Positions 1-9,771 of a stretch of 30,567 nucleotides of DNA are shown one piece after another. The translations under genes were made by a program, and so were the position numbers. Origin of the DNA: GCA-003244245 sp038276315 (GTDB lineage Bacteria; Actinomycetota; Actinomycetes; Mycobacteriales; Pseudonocardiaceae); contig JBBPZY010000039.1 of assembly GCA_038276315.1 (NCBI GenBank), forward strand, positions 1-30,567. The letters run 5' to 3'. Each line of letters opens with the position of its first letter. The first letter of the stretch is position 1. The notes beneath the pieces were generated by a model that ran no database searches, had not been told where the DNA came from, and saw nothing but the letters and a program-made list of their open reading frames with translations.

Positions 1-686
<686 letters not shown>

Positions 687-803
687 CTGACGGTCCGCCT
701 CGCTGATCGGTTCTTTTGGGTCGGCGCCGACGCTAAGCGGTAGGTCTGACACTTCGCGGCGACACACGCCGGATCTGTGGACAGGGCTCCGGCTGTGGAC
801 AAC

Positions 804-832
804 AGTCTAGGCGAACACCTGTTCGACGTCAG
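804..832 (-). promoter_or_regulatory. recA SOS promoter with LexA box
   Basis: The perfect palindrome CGAACACCTGTTCG at 812-825 (CGAACAGGTGTTCG on the minus strand) matches the actinobacterial LexA box GAAC-N4-GTTC. On the minus strand it sits inside the spacer of a good promoter: -35 CTGACG (832-827), a 17-base spacer and -10 TAGACT (809-804). LexA bound here would cover the promoter. The untranslated leader to the recA ATG would be about 110 bases. Confidence 0.9.
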
Positions 833-891
833 GAGCGACACGCCAGTGTGGATGCTGACGCGCCCACCGGCACCAAGGTGTAGACGAACGG

Positions 892-1086
892 TCAGCGCCG
901 CTCTTCGGGGACGTCGAATGCGGCGCACACCACAGCCCATACCCGCTTGGTGTCGATCCCCGCCGCCAGCGCTGCGTTCACCGTCCGACCGCCGAGCGCG
1001 GCAAACACATGATCATGAGCTAGTGCGGCTGCCCTGGCCGGGCCAAATTCCTGGTCCATCCGCTGCCGGAAGTGCGTTATCCGCAT
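892..1086 (-). CDS. DUF3046 family protein
   Basis: A 64-residue soluble protein beginning MRITHFRQRMDQEFGPARAAALAHDHVFAALGGRTVNAAL. This matches the DUF3046 family, whose members are about this length and lie just upstream of recA in many actinobacteria (Rv2738c in M. tuberculosis). Its function is unknown. It ends before the recA promoter, so recA can be transcribed both from here and from its own SOS promoter. ATG at 1086 is the only sensible start. The basic N-terminus and short helical body suggest a small helical protein, but no catalytic motif is visible. Confidence 0.88.
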   Translation of the reverse strand: MRITHFRQRMDQEFGPARAAALAHDHVFAALGGRTVNAALAAGIDTKRVWAVVCAAFDVPEERR

Positions 1087-1126
1087 CCCTCCAGGTTAGG
1101 TACCCGCTTCCGGCTACCGTGGTGGG

Positions 1127-1249
1127 GTGTTCGTCCAGGACGACCCAACCGGACTGTCTTCCACCGCCGGACAACTGGTGATCCTGTTCGGTCTGCTCTG
1201 CGCTTTGGCGGTGCTCATTCGCTGGTGGTGGCAGCAGCGGCGGCGCTGA
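1127..1249 (+). CDS. small single-pass membrane peptide, 40 aa
   Basis: GTG start at 1127. The product reads VFVQDDPTGLSSTAGQLVILF and continues with a hydrophobic helix (about residues 17-35) ending in WWWQQRRR, so one membrane span with a positively charged cytoplasmic tail is predicted. It diverges from the DUF3046 gene with 40 bases between the starts, and its last 35 bases overlap the end of the convergent MBL-Rieske gene. Evidence for coding is the clean hydrophobic profile followed by a basic stop-transfer end. The ribosome site is weak (GGTGGGG close to the start). I do not recognise a family. Confidence 0.55.
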   Translation: MFVQDDPTGLSSTAGQLVILFGLLCALAVLIRWWWQQRRR

Positions 1250-2771
1250 TCGGCGTGGCGCGAATCTGGTGTCCAGCCGCGGTGAGGCAGCGACCTGTGG
1301 CTAGCTCGAAGCGCCAGCCGTGCAAGGCGCAGGTGAGAACCCCGCCGGAGACGCTGCCGAACTTGGCCAAGTCGGCGCGCAGGTGCGGGCAGCGGCGTTG
1401 CACTCGCCAACCGTCGAGGTTGATATCGGAGCCATCGTCGTTGCACTCGTCGTACCAGTTCTCGACGTAGTCGATGCGCTCCTGGGATAGGCATTTGAAG
1501 AAGATGTAGACGAACTCGTTGTACTGACCGACCCTGCTGGCCCGAAACCGCAGGGATAGGAACAGGCTGTTCGACCAGTCGACCTCGCGACGGGCCACGT
1601 TGGTGGCGACCAGGTCAGCCGAGGTGGACAGCCGGTAGCGGCAGTGCTCGCCGGCGAACTCGCGCACCTCGCGAGCGATGAAGTCGATCACCAGTGGGCG
1701 CTCACCGACGTCCAGGCGAACGGGGCCGCCGACTCCTGTGCAGATGTTCTCGGCCCGCTTGAGCAGCGGCTCCCACCATTGTTTGAGCTGCTCAAGCAAG
1801 TCAGCAGGCACCGGCGCCCGACTGGCCCGCTCGCGGGCCAGAGCAGCCTGTGCGCGGGTCTGGTATTCGCGCAGATAGGCGGTCTTCTCCCCGAAGATGT
1901 GCTCAATCTCGGTGGCCGAGTGCCGATGGGTGAGCTCGCAGCGCGAGCCGTCCAGCTCGGCGACGCTTCCCGGCAGCAGCAGGTGCGCCGACACCGCAGG
2001 ACACGCCGAGGCCAGCTCGGCCAGGAACTCCCTCTGGTCAGTGAAGATGCTGTCCCCGTCGGGGCCGACACCGTTGAGCTCGAAGAGCTCCTCGTCGAGG
2101 AAACACGGTGGGCCAGCGGTGGGAAACACGTGCGCAGCGCCCACTGCGTCGATATATCGCAGCGCCCGATCGGTCTGCCCAGCCCGCTTGCGGCGGGCGA
2201 ACTCCTTGCGCGCGCTCGCGGGCAGGTCGTAGACCATCGGCCACCAGATCGCACCGGAGAACTGGGTGAAGTACCCGTGCACCTCCCCGAAGTCGCGGAG
2301 CTGCTCGATGTCCAGCGGGTGGGCGTCGTTCTGGTTGAGGATCACGGTGCGGCCGTCGTCCAAAGACAGCGCGGAGTCACCGATCGGTCCGTCACTGGGC
2401 CCGGTCAGAGACGTGATCATGATGCGCAATCCGTCGCATTGCACCGGGACACCTGACTGCGTGCGCAGAAAGGTACGGAACCCGACCCCGGCGAGCTCGC
2501 GCTCCAGCTCGTCGGTCGGGTAGTCCGGGAGCAGCACCGTGATGTCCTTGCGCACGTGCCGGCGCAGTAGCGCGGCGTCGAAGTGGTCTCGGTGCAAGTG
2601 TGAGACGTAGAGGTAGTCGGCCTGCCCGAGGGCGTCCCAGTCCAGGTCGCTGTTGTCCGGGAAGGGGAACCACGAGCCGAAGAAAGCCGGGTTCACCCAG
2701 GGATCGCAAAGCACGCTGCCGGCAGCCGTCTCGACGAACAGCCCGGCGTGCCCCACTCCGGTCACCCGCAT
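1215..2771 (-). CDS. MBL-fold hydrolase with C-terminal Rieske [2Fe-2S] domain
   Basis: A 518-residue fusion. The N-terminal half is a metallo-beta-lactamase fold of the UlaG-like type with motif SHLHRDH (H58, H60, D62, H63) for a dinuclear metal site. The C-terminal end carries a Rieske centre: C461-P-H463 and C481-A-L-H484 with 17 residues between, the canonical CxH...CxxH ligand set. Similar long MBL-Rieske proteins are known in actinobacteria, and the domain pair recalls CMP-Neu5Ac hydroxylase, where the order is reversed. Substrate unknown; a redox-linked hydroxylase or hydrolase is the best guess. The start at 2771 was preferred to the in-frame upstream start at 2810 because AAGGGAG lies 5 bases before it and the fold begins directly (MRVTGVGHAGLFVET). 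It diverges from valine dehydrogenase. Confidence 0.85.
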   Translation of the reverse strand: MRVTGVGHAGLFVETAAGSVLCDPWVNPAFFGSWFPFPDNSDLDWDALGQADYLYVSHLHRDHFDAALLRRHVRKDITVLLPDYPTDELERELAGVGFRTFLRTQSGVPVQCDGLRIMITSLTGPSDGPIGDSALSLDDGRTVILNQNDAHPLDIEQLRDFGEVHGYFTQFSGAIWWPMVYDLPASARKEFARRKRAGQTDRALRYIDAVGAAHVFPTAGPPCFLDEELFELNGVGPDGDSIFTDQREFLAELASACPAVSAHLLLPGSVAELDGSRCELTHRHSATEIEHIFGEKTAYLREYQTRAQAALARERASRAPVPADLLEQLKQWWEPLLKRAENICTGVGGPVRLDVGERPLVIDFIAREVREFAGEHCRYRLSTSADLVATNVARREVDWSNSLFLSLRFRASRVGQYNEFVYIFFKCLSQERIDYVENWYDECNDDGSDINLDGWRVQRRCPHLRADLAKFGSVSGGVLTCALHGWRFELATGRCLTAAGHQIRATPISAAAAATTSE

Positions 2772-2890
2772 GCTCGCTCCCTTCGCGGCGTACCCGCCAG
2801 ATCGTGCCATCTGTCGTCCGCGCCTGACGCGACCGGCGCAGGCATACCCTGCACAGCAGCGCGCGCCACCGAGCGGGAGGGGCCACCACC

Positions 2891-3979
2891 GTGCCCGAGG
2901 TATTCCTATCCAGCGACCACGAGCAGGTCGTGTTCTGTCGCGACGATCCCACCGGGCTCCGCGCCATCATCGCGATTCACTCGACCGCGCTCGGGCCGGC
3001 GCTCGGCGGCACCCGGTTTCACCCCTACGCCAGCGAGGAGGACGCCCTTGCCGACGTACTGCACCTCTCCCGCGCGATGTCCTACAAGAACGCGCTCGCC
3101 GGCCTGGACCACGGCGGAGGCAAGGCCGTCATCCTTGGCGACCCGACCCGGGACAAGACCGAGGTACTGCTGCGCGCATACGGACGCTTCGTGCAGTCGC
3201 TCGGTGGCCGCTACATCACCGCCTGCGATGTCGGCACCTATGTCGAGGACATGGACGTCGTCGCCAGGGAGTCCGAGTTCGTCACCGGGCGCTCGTTGTC
3301 CCATGGTGGCGCCGGCGACTCCTCGATCCTGACGGCTTTCGGCGTCTTCCACGGCATGCGTGCGGCCGCCCAACACGTTTGGGGGGCGCCCACGCTGTCC
3401 GGACGCCGGGTGGGCGTGGCTGGGGTCGGCAAGGTCGGGAGACTTCTCGTGGACCACCTGCTCGCCGACGGCGCGTCGGTGATCGTGGCCGACGTCAGTC
3501 AACGGGCAATCGAGCAGATCTGTGCGGCGCATCCCGAAGTGATCGTGGCGCCGAACACCGAGACGCTGGTGCGCGAGCCGATAGACGTCTATGCCCCATG
3601 CGCGCTCGGCTCGGCGCTGGACGATCCCACGGTCACCGCGCTGCGCGCCAAGGTGGTGTGCGGTGGTGCGAACAATCAGCTGGAACACGCTGGTGTGGAG
3701 AAGCTCCTCGACGAGCGGGGAATCCTCTACGCCCCCGATTATGTGGTGAACTCCGGTGGCGTCGTTCAAGTCGCCGACGAGATCGGGGGCTTCGACTTCC
3801 AGCGGGCCAGAGCCCGGGCCGCCAAGATCTTCGACACCACTCGGGCGATCTTCGAGCTGGCCGAGCGCGACGGTGTGCCGCCCGCCGTCGCCGCCGACCA
3901 CCTCGCCGAGCGACGTATCGCCGACGTAGGCCGCCTCCGCACGATCCTCGTCGACGGCCGCGCCGCCCTGCGGAGATAG
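2891..3979 (+). CDS. vdh: valine dehydrogenase (Glu/Leu/Phe/Val dehydrogenase family)
   Basis: NAD-dependent oxidative deamination of branched-chain amino acids, giving 2-oxo acids for catabolism and for branched-chain fatty acid or polyketide starter units. The 362-residue length is that of Streptomyces Vdh. The text STALGPALGGTRFHPYASEEDALADV, the catalytic lysine region YKNALAGLDHGGGK (K66 and K78), ACDVGTYVEDMDVVA, the nucleotide-binding GVGKVG (178-183) and YAPDYVVNSGGVVQVADE are typical of the family. GTG start at 2891 has GGGAGGGG about 8 bases upstream. Leucine or phenylalanine preference cannot be ruled out from sequence alone. Confidence 0.88.
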   Translation: MPEVFLSSDHEQVVFCRDDPTGLRAIIAIHSTALGPALGGTRFHPYASEEDALADVLHLSRAMSYKNALAGLDHGGGKAVILGDPTRDKTEVLLRAYGRFVQSLGGRYITACDVGTYVEDMDVVARESEFVTGRSLSHGGAGDSSILTAFGVFHGMRAAAQHVWGAPTLSGRRVGVAGVGKVGRLLVDHLLADGASVIVADVSQRAIEQICAAHPEVIVAPNTETLVREPIDVYAPCALGSALDDPTVTALRAKVVCGGANNQLEHAGVEKLLDERGILYAPDYVVNSGGVVQVADEIGGFDFQRARARAAKIFDTTRAIFELAERDGVPPAVAADHLAERRIADVGRLRTILVDGRAALRR

Positions 3980-4310
3980 CCGCGCCGACGCGACTTCTGC
4001 ATACGCCTCAATCTGTCATTTCGTCTTGACCCAAACACAATCGGAATACTCCACCTCCTTGCCGCATCCTGAACAGGTGAGTGCCTTTGTTAAGAAGATA
4101 CCCACCCATCCTTCCCTTACCGGCTTATTGCAACATCGACTTATCAGCATCCCCGTGCCCTTCCCGTTTGCCCCTCGCGCCTGATAATCGCCGACACGTC
4201 ACAGAGCGTTACCAGCGAGATGGCGACAATAGGCAAATCGGATATACCGCGCGCGAGTTCAGCTGAGGGTGCACAGGAGAGGAACTTCTTGTCTGTCGGT
4301 GTCGCGGTCC
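3980..4310. other. intergenic region upstream of lhr, no gene seen
   Basis: This 331-base stretch is visibly less GC-rich than its surroundings in the middle (about 4030-4260). A 61-codon open frame at 4081-4266 has unremarkable composition (proline/arginine mix, no domain), so I do not call it. The -10-like hexamer TATACC near 4242 could serve lhr, without a convincing -35 partner. No hairpin with a T-run follows vdh. Confidence 0.5.
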
Positions 4311-7300
4311 ATGATGGTCGGTGTGGACGTGCTCGACCTGTTCTCCCCCGCCACCCGGGACTGGTTCGCGGGGGCGTTCGCCGCGCCTACCCCCGCCCAG
4401 GACGGTGCGTGGCGGGCAGCCGCGGCGGGTGAGCACGCACTGGTCGTAGCCCCCACCGGGTCGGGTAAGACCCTTGCCGCGTTCCTGTGGGCGCTGGACC
4501 GGCTGACCATCGCGGGGCCTCCGGACGAGCCGATGAGGCGTTGCCGAGTGCTCTACATCTCCCCACTCAAGGCGCTGGCGGTCGACGTCGAGCGCAACCT
4601 GCGTTCGCCGCTAGCCGGAATCCGGCAAGCCGCGCACCGGCTGGGCCTGCCCACACCAGACATCCGGGTAGGGATGCGCACCGGCGACACCCCTGCCGAG
4701 CAGCGCCGCGCCTTCGCCCGCACTCCGACCGACGTGCTGGTCACCACTCCCGAGTCGTTGTTCCTGCTGCTGACCTCGGCGGCCAGGGAAGCACTGCGCG
4801 GAATCCATACCGTGATCGTCGACGAGGTGCACGCGGTGGCCGCCACAAAGCGGGGCGCGCACCTCGCACTGTCCTTGGAACGGCTGGACGCCCTGCTGGA
4901 CAAACCCGCCCAGCGGATCGGCCTGTCCGCCACGGTGCGTCCGGTCGAGGAGGTCAGCGCCTTCCTCGCCGGAAGTCGGCCGGCTCGCGTAGTGCAGCCG
5001 GCATCGGCCAAGACGATCGAGGTCACCGTGCAGGTCCCGGTGGCGGACATGTCGGCGCTGGGTGAACTGTCCGAAGGGGCCGACGGACCCACGGAGCACC
5101 GTGCGTCGATCTGGCCCGCCGTGGAGCGGCGGGTGCTGGAGCTGGTGCGCGCGCACCGCTCGACGATCGTGTTCGCCAACTCCCGTCGGCTGGCCGAGCG
5201 CCTGACCTCCCGGCTCAACGAGCTGGCGATCGAGGAACCCGCAGCGCCGCGGGAACGAATGCCGGCCGAGCTGATGGGCCAGGCCGGGCTCGCCGGCGGG
5301 GCTCCCGTAGTGATCGCCAAGGCGCACCACGGTTCGATGGCACGCGAGCAGCGGAGCCTGGTCGAGGAAGAGCTGAAGTCCGGCCGGCTGCCGTGCGTGG
5401 TCGCCACCTCGTCCCTCGAACTCGGCATCGACATGGGCGCGGTGGACCTCGTCGTGCAGATCGAGGCGCCCCCGACGGTGGCGTCGGGGCTGCAGCGCAT
5501 CGGCCGCGCTGGGCATCAGGTGGGGGCGGTGTCACGGGGTGTGGTCTTCCCCAAGTTCCGCGGCGACCTCATCTCGTGCGCGGTGATCGCGGAGCGGATG
5601 GCCAGCGGGGCGATCGAAGCGCTGCGCTACCCCCGCAACCCGCTCGACGTGCTCGCCCAACATGTAGTCGCCATGGTCGCGCTGGATTCGTGGACCGTTG
5701 ATGATCTCGCCGTACTGATCCGCCGGGCTGCGCCGTACTCGGCGCTGCCAGACTCGGCGCTGCACGCCGTCCTGGACATGCTCGCGGGGCGCTACCCATC
5801 GGAGGACTTCGGTGAGCTGCGTCCCCGGATCATCTGGGACCGGGTCAGCGACGAGCTACGCGGGCGGCCAGGAGCGCAACGGCTGGCGGTCACCTCCGGC
5901 GGCACCATCCCGGACCGGGGAATGTTCACCGTGATGACCCCCGGCGGTGCCGACGGCGCCGGCTCGCGGGTCGGTGAGCTCGACGAGGAGATGGTGTACG
6001 AGTCCCGAGTGGGCGACACGTTCCTGCTCGGTTCCACATCATGGAAGATCGTCGACATCACCCATGACCGGGTGATCGCGCTGCCGGTACCCGGCGAACC
6101 GGCGCGGATGCCGTTCTGGAAGGGCGACGCACCGGGTCGGCCACTGGAGCTAGGGCGCGCGTTGGGCGCGTTCGTCCGTGAGCTGTGCAGCGCTGGGACG
6201 GATGCCGCACGCAATCGCGTCGAGGCGGCCGGCCTGGATGCCTGGGCGGCCGACAACCTGCTGTCCTACCTGCGCGAGCAGCGCGAGGCCACTGGGCATG
6301 TGCCCGACGACCGCACTGTGGTGGTGGAGCGTTTCCGCGATGAACTGGGCGACTGGCGGATGGTGGTGCACTCCCCGTTCGGCGCGCAGGTCAACGGGCC
6401 GTGGGCGCTGGCGATCGGCGCCCGGCTACGGGAACGGCGCGGTGTCGAGGCGCAGGTGGCGAGCGCGGACGACGGAATCGTGCTGCGGCTGCCGGACGCG
6501 CTGGACGCTGACGGGACCGAGGTGCTGCCGACCGCCGAGGACGTGTTGCTCGACCCGGACGAGGTCGAGCAACTGGTGGTCGCCGAGGTGGGCGGCTCGG
6601 CGCTGTTCGCTTCCCGATTCCGGGAGTGCGCCGCGCGGTCGCTGCTGCTGCCCCGCCGCGACCCGAGGCGCCGCACTCCGCTGTGGCAGCAGCGGCAGCG
6701 CTCAGCCCAGTTGCTCGCCGTCGCGTCGAAGTACGAGCAGTTCCCGGTGGTGCTGGAGGCGATGCGGGAGTGCCTGCAGGATGTCTATGACCTACCCGGG
6801 CTACGCGAGCTGATGTCGGAGGTTCGAGTCCGCCGGGTGCGGGTGGTGGAGGTCGCCACGCCATCGCCGTCACCGTTCGCCCGCAGCCTGCTGTTCGGTT
6901 ACGTGGGGATGTTTCTCTACGAGCTCGACGCCCCGCTGGCCGAGCGCAGGGCCGCGGCGCTCGCGCTGGACTCGACCCTGTTGGCGGAGCTGTTGGGTTC
7001 CGAGGCGATCCGCGAGCTGCTCGACCCCGTGGTGCTCGTCGAGCTGGAGGCGCAGCTGCAGCGCATCGATCCCGACCGGCAAGCCCGCGACGTCGAGAGC
7101 ACCGCCGATCTGTTGCGGGCGCTGGGCGATCTCACCGAGGACGAGGCCGCGCAGCGCGGCGTCGCCCCGCAGTGGCTCGCCGAGCTCGGCTCGGCCCGCC
7201 GGGCGATGACCGTTCGGATCGCCGGCGAGGGCCGCTGGATCGCGATCGAGGACGCCGGGCGGGTGCGCGACGCGCTGGGCGCGGCCCTACCGGTAGGAGT

Positions 7301-8984
7301 GCCGGAGGTATTCACCGAACCGGTGGCCGACCCGCTCGGGGATCTTCTGCTGCGCTACGCCAGAACCCGGGGCCCGTTCACCGCAGCCGCCGCCGCAGCG
7401 CGCTTCGGGCTCGGGGTCGCCGTAGTGACCGCGGGCTTGGATCGGATGACCAGGTCAACCGTTCTCGTCCGCGGCGAGCTGCGCCCGGTCGAGCTTGGCG
7501 GTGGCGGCACCGAGTACTGCCACGCAGAGGTGCTCCGGCGCTTGCGGCGAGGGTCGTTGGCCCGGTTGCGGGCCGAGGTGGAGCCGGTCGAACAGGCCGC
7601 CCTGGGCCGGTTCTTGCCAGCCTGGCACGGCATCGCCTCCTGGGACGCTGAGTCCTTGGACACTAGACGTGACGGGTCCAGGTCGGCGCGTCGGCTACAC
7701 ACCGCACCCACCCCGGAGGACGTGCTCGGCGCCGTGGAACAGCTGGCTGGAGCACCGGTGCCGGCTAGCGCGCTGGAATCGCTACTGCTCCCGGCTAGGT
7801 TGCCCGGCTACTCCCCCGCTCTGCTCGACGAGCTCACCATTTCCGGCGAGGTCACCTGGATCGGTTGCGGGTCGCTGCCCGGCGGCGATGGGTGGATCGC
7901 GCTTGCTCCCACCGACCTGGCTGATCTGGTGTTGCCGGACCTCGACGAACAGCTTGTGCTCACGCCGATGCACCGCGGCGTCCTGCGCGCTCTGGGTTGG
8001 GACCCCGACGGTGGTCCGCCCGGGGGCGGCGCGCTGTTCTTCCGGCAGCTCGCCGATCGGAGCGCGCAGCATCTGCTGGCCGACGCGCAACCCGCGCCCA
8101 GTGACGCCGACGTCGTCGCGGCGGTGTGGGACCTGGTGTGGGCCGGGTTGCTGACCAACGATTCGCTGGCGCCGCTGCGGGCCCTGGTGTCCGGTCGCTC
8201 GGCCGCGCACCGGCCACGTCGGAGCGCACCACGCAGCAGATACGCGCGGATGCGCGCAGGTCGGCCCCCAATGCCCTCCCACGCCGGTCCGCCGACGGCC
8301 GCAGGCCGCTGGTCGCTGTCACCGGTGCCCCAACCGCTAGGAAACCAACCGGCAACAGCCAACCTCGACCCGACCCGCCGGGCGCATGCCCGGGCCGAGA
8401 CGTTCCTCGAGCGCCACGGGGTCCTCACCAGGGGAGCGCTGGAGACCGAGCGCGTCGCTGGTGGCTTTGCCGGCGTCTACAAGGTGCTTCGGACGATGGA
8501 GGAGTCCGGCCGGTGCCGACGCGGGTACGTCGTCGAGGGACTCGGGGCAGCGCAGTTCGCCGTCCCCGGCGCCATCGACCGGCTGCGCGCCATAGGCCAT
8601 CCCGGCGAAGCCAGCGCAGCCACGGTGGTCCTTGCCGCCACCGACCCCGCCCAGCCCTACGGGGCGGCGCTGCCGTGGCCGTCCACTGTGGGTGACCTAC
8701 GGCACCGACCGGGACGCAAGGCCGGAGCGCTGGCCGTCCTGGTAGACGGTGTCCCTGTGCTGTACGTCGAACGCGGTGGCCGTTCGCTACTGTCCTTCAC
8801 CGAGGACACCGGTGCCTTACGCACCGCCGTACATGCCCTGGCCGGGGCGGTTCACCAAGGGTGGCTCGGTTCGCTTGCTGTAGAGCGCGCAGACGGCGAG
8901 GCGGCCTTGGGTTCTGCGCTGGCCGGACTGCTGCGCGACGCCGGGTTCCGCGCCACGCCCCGAGGACTGCGGCTACGCGCCTGA
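4311..8984 (+). CDS. lhr: Lhr-type ATP-dependent helicase
   Basis: A large superfamily 2 DNA helicase (1557 residues; mycobacterial Lhr about 1513) that moves 3'-to-5' on single-stranded DNA and unwinds RNA:DNA hybrids, linked to DNA repair. Seen: Walker A APTGSGKT (47-54), DEVH box (D171-H174), motif VI QRIGRAGH (395-402), YISPLKALAVD motif Ia, then a long C-terminal part containing the Lhr-specific winged-helix and CTD sequence. ATG at 4311 (with ATG at 4314) was chosen over the upstream in-frame GTG 4269 because homologous N-termini begin just before the xLFSPATRDWFAGAFAAPTPAQ segment; no good ribosome site marks either start, and GTG 4323 is possible. Stop at 8982-8984. It stands alone with a convergent downstream neighbour. 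Confidence 0.93.
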   Translation: MMVGVDVLDLFSPATRDWFAGAFAAPTPAQDGAWRAAAAGEHALVVAPTGSGKTLAAFLWALDRLTIAGPPDEPMRRCRVLYISPLKALAVDVERNLRSPLAGIRQAAHRLGLPTPDIRVGMRTGDTPAEQRRAFARTPTDVLVTTPESLFLLLTSAAREALRGIHTVIVDEVHAVAATKRGAHLALSLERLDALLDKPAQRIGLSATVRPVEEVSAFLAGSRPARVVQPASAKTIEVTVQVPVADMSALGELSEGADGPTEHRASIWPAVERRVLELVRAHRSTIVFANSRRLAERLTSRLNELAIEEPAAPRERMPAELMGQAGLAGGAPVVIAKAHHGSMAREQRSLVEEELKSGRLPCVVATSSLELGIDMGAVDLVVQIEAPPTVASGLQRIGRAGHQVGAVSRGVVFPKFRGDLISCAVIAERMASGAIEALRYPRNPLDVLAQHVVAMVALDSWTVDDLAVLIRRAAPYSALPDSALHAVLDMLAGRYPSEDFGELRPRIIWDRVSDELRGRPGAQRLAVTSGGTIPDRGMFTVMTPGGADGAGSRVGELDEEMVYESRVGDTFLLGSTSWKIVDITHDRVIALPVPGEPARMPFWKGDAPGRPLELGRALGAFVRELCSAGTDAARNRVEAAGLDAWAADNLLSYLREQREATGHVPDDRTVVVERFRDELGDWRMVVHSPFGAQVNGPWALAIGARLRERRGVEAQVASADDGIVLRLPDALDADGTEVLPTAEDVLLDPDEVEQLVVAEVGGSALFASRFRECAARSLLLPRRDPRRRTPLWQQRQRSAQLLAVASKYEQFPVVLEAMRECLQDVYDLPGLRELMSEVRVRRVRVVEVATPSPSPFARSLLFGYVGMFLYELDAPLAERRAAALALDSTLLAELLGSEAIRELLDPVVLVELEAQLQRIDPDRQARDVESTADLLRALGDLTEDEAAQRGVAPQWLAELGSARRAMTVRIAGEGRWIAIEDAGRVRDALGAALPVGVPEVFTEPVADPLGDLLLRYARTRGPFTAAAAAARFGLGVAVVTAGLDRMTRSTVLVRGELRPVELGGGGTEYCHAEVLRRLRRGSLARLRAEVEPVEQAALGRFLPAWHGIASWDAESLDTRRDGSRSARRLHTAPTPEDVLGAVEQLAGAPVPASALESLLLPARLPGYSPALLDELTISGEVTWIGCGSLPGGDGWIALAPTDLADLVLPDLDEQLVLTPMHRGVLRALGWDPDGGPPGGGALFFRQLADRSAQHLLADAQPAPSDADVVAAVWDLVWAGLLTNDSLAPLRALVSGRSAAHRPRRSAPRSRYARMRAGRPPMPSHAGPPTAAGRWSLSPVPQPLGNQPATANLDPTRRAHARAETFLERHGVLTRGALETERVAGGFAGVYKVLRTMEESGRCRRGYVVEGLGAAQFAVPGAIDRLRAIGHPGEASAATVVLAATDPAQPYGAALPWPSTVGDLRHRPGRKAGALAVLVDGVPVLYVERGGRSLLSFTEDTGALRTAVHALAGAVHQGWLGSLAVERADGEAALGSALAGLLRDAGFRATPRGLRLRA

Positions 8985-8997
8985 AGAACTGATCGGC

Positions 8998-9771
8998 TCA
9001 CTGCGTTGCCGGGCGCAGCAGGGTCCAAAGCTGGGCGACGGCCTCCTGATCGCCGGAGATCCGGATCGACTGGTCGGGCAGCCGACCCCAAGACCAGAGG
9101 TAGACCTCCATGGGCTCTCCGCGCACCATCGCGTCCGCCGCCCGAGCGTCGGCCTCCTCAACCCGCCGAGCGGTGGACCGGCCCGGCTCGAAAATCGCCA
9201 ACCAGCGGCGATCCGCGGCGGACAGGGAAACGGAACCGTGCTGGGGGGAGGACATTCCCAGCTCACCGAGGCGATGACCGAACCACACAAACAGCAGCTC
9301 GTCGATGCCGTCGAGGGCCAGCGCGGGGTCGACCGCATGGACCGGACCGCCAGCAGCGGCTTCGACGTCGACCCGATGCACGGTGGTCTCGTGAGCCATC
9401 CGACGCCACCAGAAGCCGTGTGTGCGGCCTGCGGGCCACCACGTGTCGCACGGTTCAGCGGGATCATGGCGATTCAGCTCCGTTAGCAACTCGCTTAGAC
9501 CGGTGCGTACGAAACCGACCAGATCGTCGTCCGACGGCGACCGTTGCCACTGCTCGGGGCGATGCCCGTCTCGCGCCCATAGCGTGGTCACCCGGTGCAC
9601 GCTTCCCACATGCCGCAGGGTCTCCGCCAAGGTGAAATCGGGACAGCCCGGCACTTCGGCGTGCGCAGCGGACGGCAACGCTGAGACAGCCGCGCTGAGC
9701 ATCAATTCGCCCTCGATTCCGATCACCTCCAGCATCCGGCCGTAGTCGATCAGCGGCCGTGGGGCGGTCAT
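8998..9771 (-). CDS. DinB-like maleylpyruvate isomerase / mycothiol-dependent enzyme family protein
   Basis: A 257-residue protein of the MDMPI type: an N-terminal DinB-like four-helix bundle and a smaller C-terminal domain. The metal ligand pattern is present: H54 (LRHVGSVHR) and the AHETTVHRVD motif (H127, E128, H132, D135). Family members bind a divalent metal and often use mycothiol as thiol cofactor; the substrate here is unknown. Its ATG at 9771 overlaps the TGA of the upstream HEPN gene (ATGA, 9768-9771), so the two are translationally coupled and presumably share the SOS-box promoter. An upstream extension of the frame to 9963 only reads through the neighbouring gene and is not used. 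Confidence 0.85.
   Translation of the reverse strand: MTAPRPLIDYGRMLEVIGIEGELMLSAAVSALPSAAHAEVPGCPDFTLAETLRHVGSVHRVTTLWARDGHRPEQWQRSPSDDDLVGFVRTGLSELLTELNRHDPAEPCDTWWPAGRTHGFWWRRMAHETTVHRVDVEAAAGGPVHAVDPALALDGIDELLFVWFGHRLGELGMSSPQHGSVSLSAADRRWLAIFEPGRSTARRVEEADARAADAMVRGEPMEVYLWSWGRLPDQSIRISGDQEAVAQLWTLLRPATQ

Noticed and set aside
4081..4266. 61-codon open frame before lhr
   Set aside because: No ribosome site, no domain and random-looking composition; it ends within the lhr leader.
6829..6840. GGTTCGAGTCC, resembling a tRNA T-loop
   Set aside because: It lies inside lhr, with no acceptor stem or anticodon arm around it.
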